From a virus, in IMG/VR virus record IMGVR_UViG_3300046542_000628, positions 1 through 39,948 of that record: a stretch of 39,948 nt of DNA. The stretch is one strand, 5' to 3'. Both the position numbers and the translations under genes were made by a program. Numbering within the stretch: position 1 is the stretch's first letter; every line of letters starts with the position of its first letter. Below the pieces are notes generated by a model, which was not told where the DNA came from, searched no databases, and saw only the letters and a program-made list of their open reading frames with translations. Positions 37,684 to 39,948 of the stretch are shown piece after piece.

Positions 37684-38469
37684 ATGACCGACAAGACACA
37701 ACCCACCGCAGCGCCCGCTGGGCAGATTGACCCGAAGACCCAAAAGGAACTGATGCGCCAGGCCGGCATATGGATCGAGTCTTCCACGCTGTTTGAGGAC
37801 GACCTGCCGGCGCGCGAGCTTAAGGCCGTGCAAGCCGAGCAACACCACCTTGACCTGTACACCCAGTTGGTCGCGCAGCGCGCAGCCCTGCAAGCCGCCC
37901 CACCAGCGCCCGCAGCGGTGCCCGTGCTGTACGTCAGCCCTGCGCAACTGGAAAAGCACCTTGACCTCGAAGGCGCCGAGAACGCCGAAGCCGGTCGCTA
38001 CCTGCCTGCCCGCAAGACCCCGGCCGGCAAGTTCACGCAGCCGCTTTACGCGCTTGCCGCCGCCCCAGCCCAGACCGTGGCACTGCTGTCCGCCGTGGAA
38101 CTGCCCGATGTTGAGGCCATGGGCCGCGTGCCGCCAGGCTGGCAGCCCGTGCCGGTTGAGCCGACCGAGGAAATGGCGCGCGCATTCAGGGCCGACGACG
38201 CGCCGCATTACTTCGTGATGACCACGGTTCGATGCGCTGACTTTGGTGAGCGCTACCGCGCCGCCCTCGCAGCCGCCCCGCGGCCACCAGCCGCTAAGGA
38301 TCGCTACCGGCTGCTGGTGCGCGGCGTCGACACCATCCAAGCGGAGGACGAGTTTCTGCAAGATGACGCTGTAACGTGGCAGCCAGACACGAATGGAATA
38401 TTCGTGGGAATGACCTACGTGGGCAACGTTCTGCTGCCGGCACGCCGCGCGATCAAGGCCGGCCCATGA
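37684..38469 (+). CDS. Early protein, Pro/Ala-linker modular
   Basis: 261 residues from ATG at 37684. Helical N-terminal region (KTQKELMRQAGIWIESS), several short domains separated by Ala/Pro linkers (AAPPAPAAVPVLYV, PPGWQPVPVEPTEEM), and a C-terminal VDTIQAEDEFLQDDAVTW. Proteins with repeated GWQPVP-type segments are common in phage early regions and have no established role. Ends in an ATGA overlap with the next small frame. Confidence 0.7.
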   Translation: MTDKTQPTAAPAGQIDPKTQKELMRQAGIWIESSTLFEDDLPARELKAVQAEQHHLDLYTQLVAQRAALQAAPPAPAAVPVLYVSPAQLEKHLDLEGAENAEAGRYLPARKTPAGKFTQPLYALAAAPAQTVALLSAVELPDVEAMGRVPPGWQPVPVEPTEEMARAFRADDAPHYFVMTTVRCADFGERYRAALAAAPRPPAAKDRYRLLVRGVDTIQAEDEFLQDDAVTWQPDTNGIFVGMTYVGNVLLPARRAIKAGP

Positions 38470-38564
38470 GCCGCCGCAAACGAGAGCGCCGCTACAAGCG
38501 CGCACCCATCCCCGAATTTGACCAGCCCGCCCAGCCAGCGGGCTTTTTTAGGCCTAAATCATGA
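38466..38564 (+). CDS. Tiny basic frame with ATGA couplings
   Basis: 32 residues, MSRRKRERRYKRAPIPE onwards. ATGA overlaps with both neighbours (38466 and 38561) favour translation, but it reads through the terminator at 38524-38549. It may act mainly as a translational bridge to xis. Confidence 0.35.
   Translation: MSRRKRERRYKRAPIPEFDQPAQPAGFFRPKS
38524..38550 (+). terminator. Intrinsic terminator before xis
   Basis: AGCCCGC-CCAGCCA-GCGGGCT followed by six T. Lies 12 nt before the xis ATG, so xis/int expression needs antitermination or a promoter of its own. Confidence 0.85.
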
Positions 38565-38812
38565 AACACAAAGATACAGACGTATCCCACGCCCCGCATA
38601 CCGTTGCAGCCTCCGTGGAGCCCGAGTGGGTCCTGGCCGAGAAGTTCCAAGAGCTGACAGGCGTAACACCCATGGCCATCCACAACCGCCGCCGCGCCGG
38701 CATCTGGCTCGATGGCAAGCACTGCGCCGTCATCGCGCGGCGCCTCTACGTCAATATCAAGGAAGCCGATCAATGGATCAAAAACCAGCTATCGCAACCC
38801 CACCGGGCGTGA
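38561..38812 (+). CDS. xis: Excisionase
   Basis: 83 residues. EWVLAEKFQELTGVTPMAIHN then RRRAGIWLDGKHCAVIA and YVNIKEADQWIKNQ is a winged-helix MerR-like recognition fold typical of phage excisionases. It bends attachment-site DNA and steers integrase to excision. It overlaps the integrase start by 40 nt, a common way to link the two. Confidence 0.85.
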   Translation: MKHKDTDVSHAPHTVAASVEPEWVLAEKFQELTGVTPMAIHNRRRAGIWLDGKHCAVIARRLYVNIKEADQWIKNQLSQPHRA

Positions 38813-39948
38813 CCCTGCGGGTCAAGGCCACGGTAACGCGCATACAGATTGCTTTCACATGGCAGAGCATGCAGTGCCGAGAGCTGCTGCCGGCCTGCCC
38901 CATTTCTAAAGCGAGCATCCAATATGCGGCCAATTTGCGCTGCGAAATTATGCGGAAGGTCAAGGACGGCACATTCGCCTATGCCGACTACTTCCCGGAC
39001 AGCCCGAAAGCCAAGGCGCCCGAACCGCAATCCAGCTTGATGCAAGAGATGCTGGGCAAGCAGATGGCGCTCTACGAAAAGCAGGTCGAGAACGGGAAAA
39101 TGTCGCCGGCGACTTTCCGGGGCTACGCCAAGAGCATCACCGGCGAGCGCATGCGCCATTGGCACGGCTGGAAGCTGCACGAGGTCACGCCCAGCGCGCT
39201 GCGGGAGTGGGTGAGCGAGATGGATTGCACATCCAAGGCTATCCGGAACATGTTGATCCCTCTGCGCTCGGTCTTTGAAGACGCTCTCAATGACGAGCTG
39301 ATCGAGTTCAACCCCTTCGACCGCATCGCCCTGGTGAAGCTGATCCGGCAGACCAGCAAGGCCAGCGACTATGTGATCCAGCCATTCGCACACGCCGAAC
39401 GCGAGACAATTCTTGATGCATGCCGCCTCGACGAGCGTCCCATGTTTCAGTTTTGGTTCAACACCGGCCTGAGGCCTGGCGAGCTGCAGGCGCTGGAATG
39501 GCGTCACATCAACTGGGAGAAGGCCACCGCGCGCATTGAGCAGAACCAAGTCGTCGGAGTGCTCAAGGCGCCAAAGACGGCCGCTGGGATACGCACGATT
39601 GATCTCAACCCGGAGGCATTGGAAGCGCTGCGCGCGCAGAAGCCGCTGAGCCAGCTGCGCGGCGAACGCATCTGGCTCAATCCTCGCACGCTCGAGCCGT
39701 GGAGCACCGACGCCCAGGTGCGCAAAACGTCGTGGCTGCCGATCATGGCCAGATCAGGTATCGACTACCGCAACCCGTACCAGATCCGGCACACCTATGC
39801 GTCCACCCTTCTGACGGCGGGCGCGAACCCCTGGTATGTGGCGCAGCAGCTGGGGCACGAGGACGTGGAGATGGTGTTTCGAACCTATGGCAAGTTCATC
39901 CGCGAGGACTACCAGAAGCCCAAGGCGGTGCTTCGCTCGGTGCAGTGA
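38773..39948 (+). CDS. int: Tyrosine-family site-specific integrase
   Basis: 391 residues from ATG at 38773 (AAGGAAG 7 nt upstream). Arm-binding N-terminal region (about 1-75, DUF3596-like), core-binding helices (about 90-190), catalytic domain with Arg234 (TGLRPGEL), Lys268, Arg339 (YQIRHTYAS), His362 (QLGHED) and Tyr372 (TYGKF). The first His of the HxxR motif is Tyr336 here, seen in related integrases. Integrates and, with Xis, excises the prophage. The stop codon is the last base of the window, so attP/attachment DNA should follow directly. Confidence 0.95.
   Translation: MDQKPAIATPPGVTLRVKATVTRIQIAFTWQSMQCRELLPACPISKASIQYAANLRCEIMRKVKDGTFAYADYFPDSPKAKAPEPQSSLMQEMLGKQMALYEKQVENGKMSPATFRGYAKSITGERMRHWHGWKLHEVTPSALREWVSEMDCTSKAIRNMLIPLRSVFEDALNDELIEFNPFDRIALVKLIRQTSKASDYVIQPFAHAERETILDACRLDERPMFQFWFNTGLRPGELQALEWRHINWEKATARIEQNQVVGVLKAPKTAAGIRTIDLNPEALEALRAQKPLSQLRGERIWLNPRTLEPWSTDAQVRKTSWLPIMARSGIDYRNPYQIRHTYASTLLTAGANPWYVAQQLGHEDVEMVFRTYGKFIREDYQKPKAVLRSVQ

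Noticed and set aside
37516-38505. 329-codon minus-strand frame
   Set aside because: Antisense to the early plus-strand gene at 37684-38469, with no ribosome site or motifs.

Overview
The window is most of an integrated, temperate, lambda-like tailed phage (siphovirus type, HK97-fold head). It is GC-rich, and the protein families and their order look like prophages of Burkholderiales, most likely Comamonadaceae (Comamonas, Delftia or Acidovorax relatives). The host assignment is an inference from composition and protein resemblance. The right end stops exactly at the integrase stop codon and the left end cuts through a cargo gene, so the att sites lie outside or at the edges.

Layout. 1-1037: AT-rich two-gene cargo unit (membrane protein plus a 32-residue-repeat protein). 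1444-3018: lysis cassette (holin, endolysin, Rz, Rz1). 3080-12712: tail genes, including a 1718-residue tape measure and a G/GT chaperone pair with a GGGAAAC slippery site. 12812-14567: connector genes. 14611-20172: capsid, ClpP-like protease, portal, TerL, TerS. 20173-21017: candidate cos region and HNH nuclease. 21133-21663: an XRE-type regulator on the opposite strand. 22011-25509: Q-like antiterminator, NinG, dNMP kinase, P-like and O-like replication proteins, CII-like regulator. 26575-27598: divergent Cro and CI with three operators. 27608-29258: three exported proteins in the position lambda uses for rexAB. 30485-30527: a second operator pair over a strong divergent promoter (pL-like). 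31040-31135: a candidate small RNA antisense to the pL leader. 31214-39948: KilA-N protein, ParB-like protein, RdgC, small early genes, a broken gene, excisionase and integrase.

Control logic. Cro is read leftward from a TTGACT-N17-TTTAAT promoter and appears leaderless. The whole lytic programme (replication, Q, packaging, head, tail, lysis) follows on the minus strand. CI is read rightward with the exported-protein genes. The pL-like promoter TTGACA-N17-TTTAAT carries the same 13-bp operator (AAACA-N3-TGTTT) and would drive the plus-strand early arm through a leader of about 680 nt. A further promoter near 32310, with two CTGT-N8-ACAC boxes resembling LexA sites, precedes the ParB/RdgC genes. 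Most neighbouring structural genes overlap by ATGA, and many other gene boundaries carry a short GC hairpin with a T-run just before the next ribosome binding site.

Most notable for follow-up: the left-edge repeat/membrane pair, the antisense RNA candidate, the exported-protein cassettes with duplicated leaders, and the two-site operator network.
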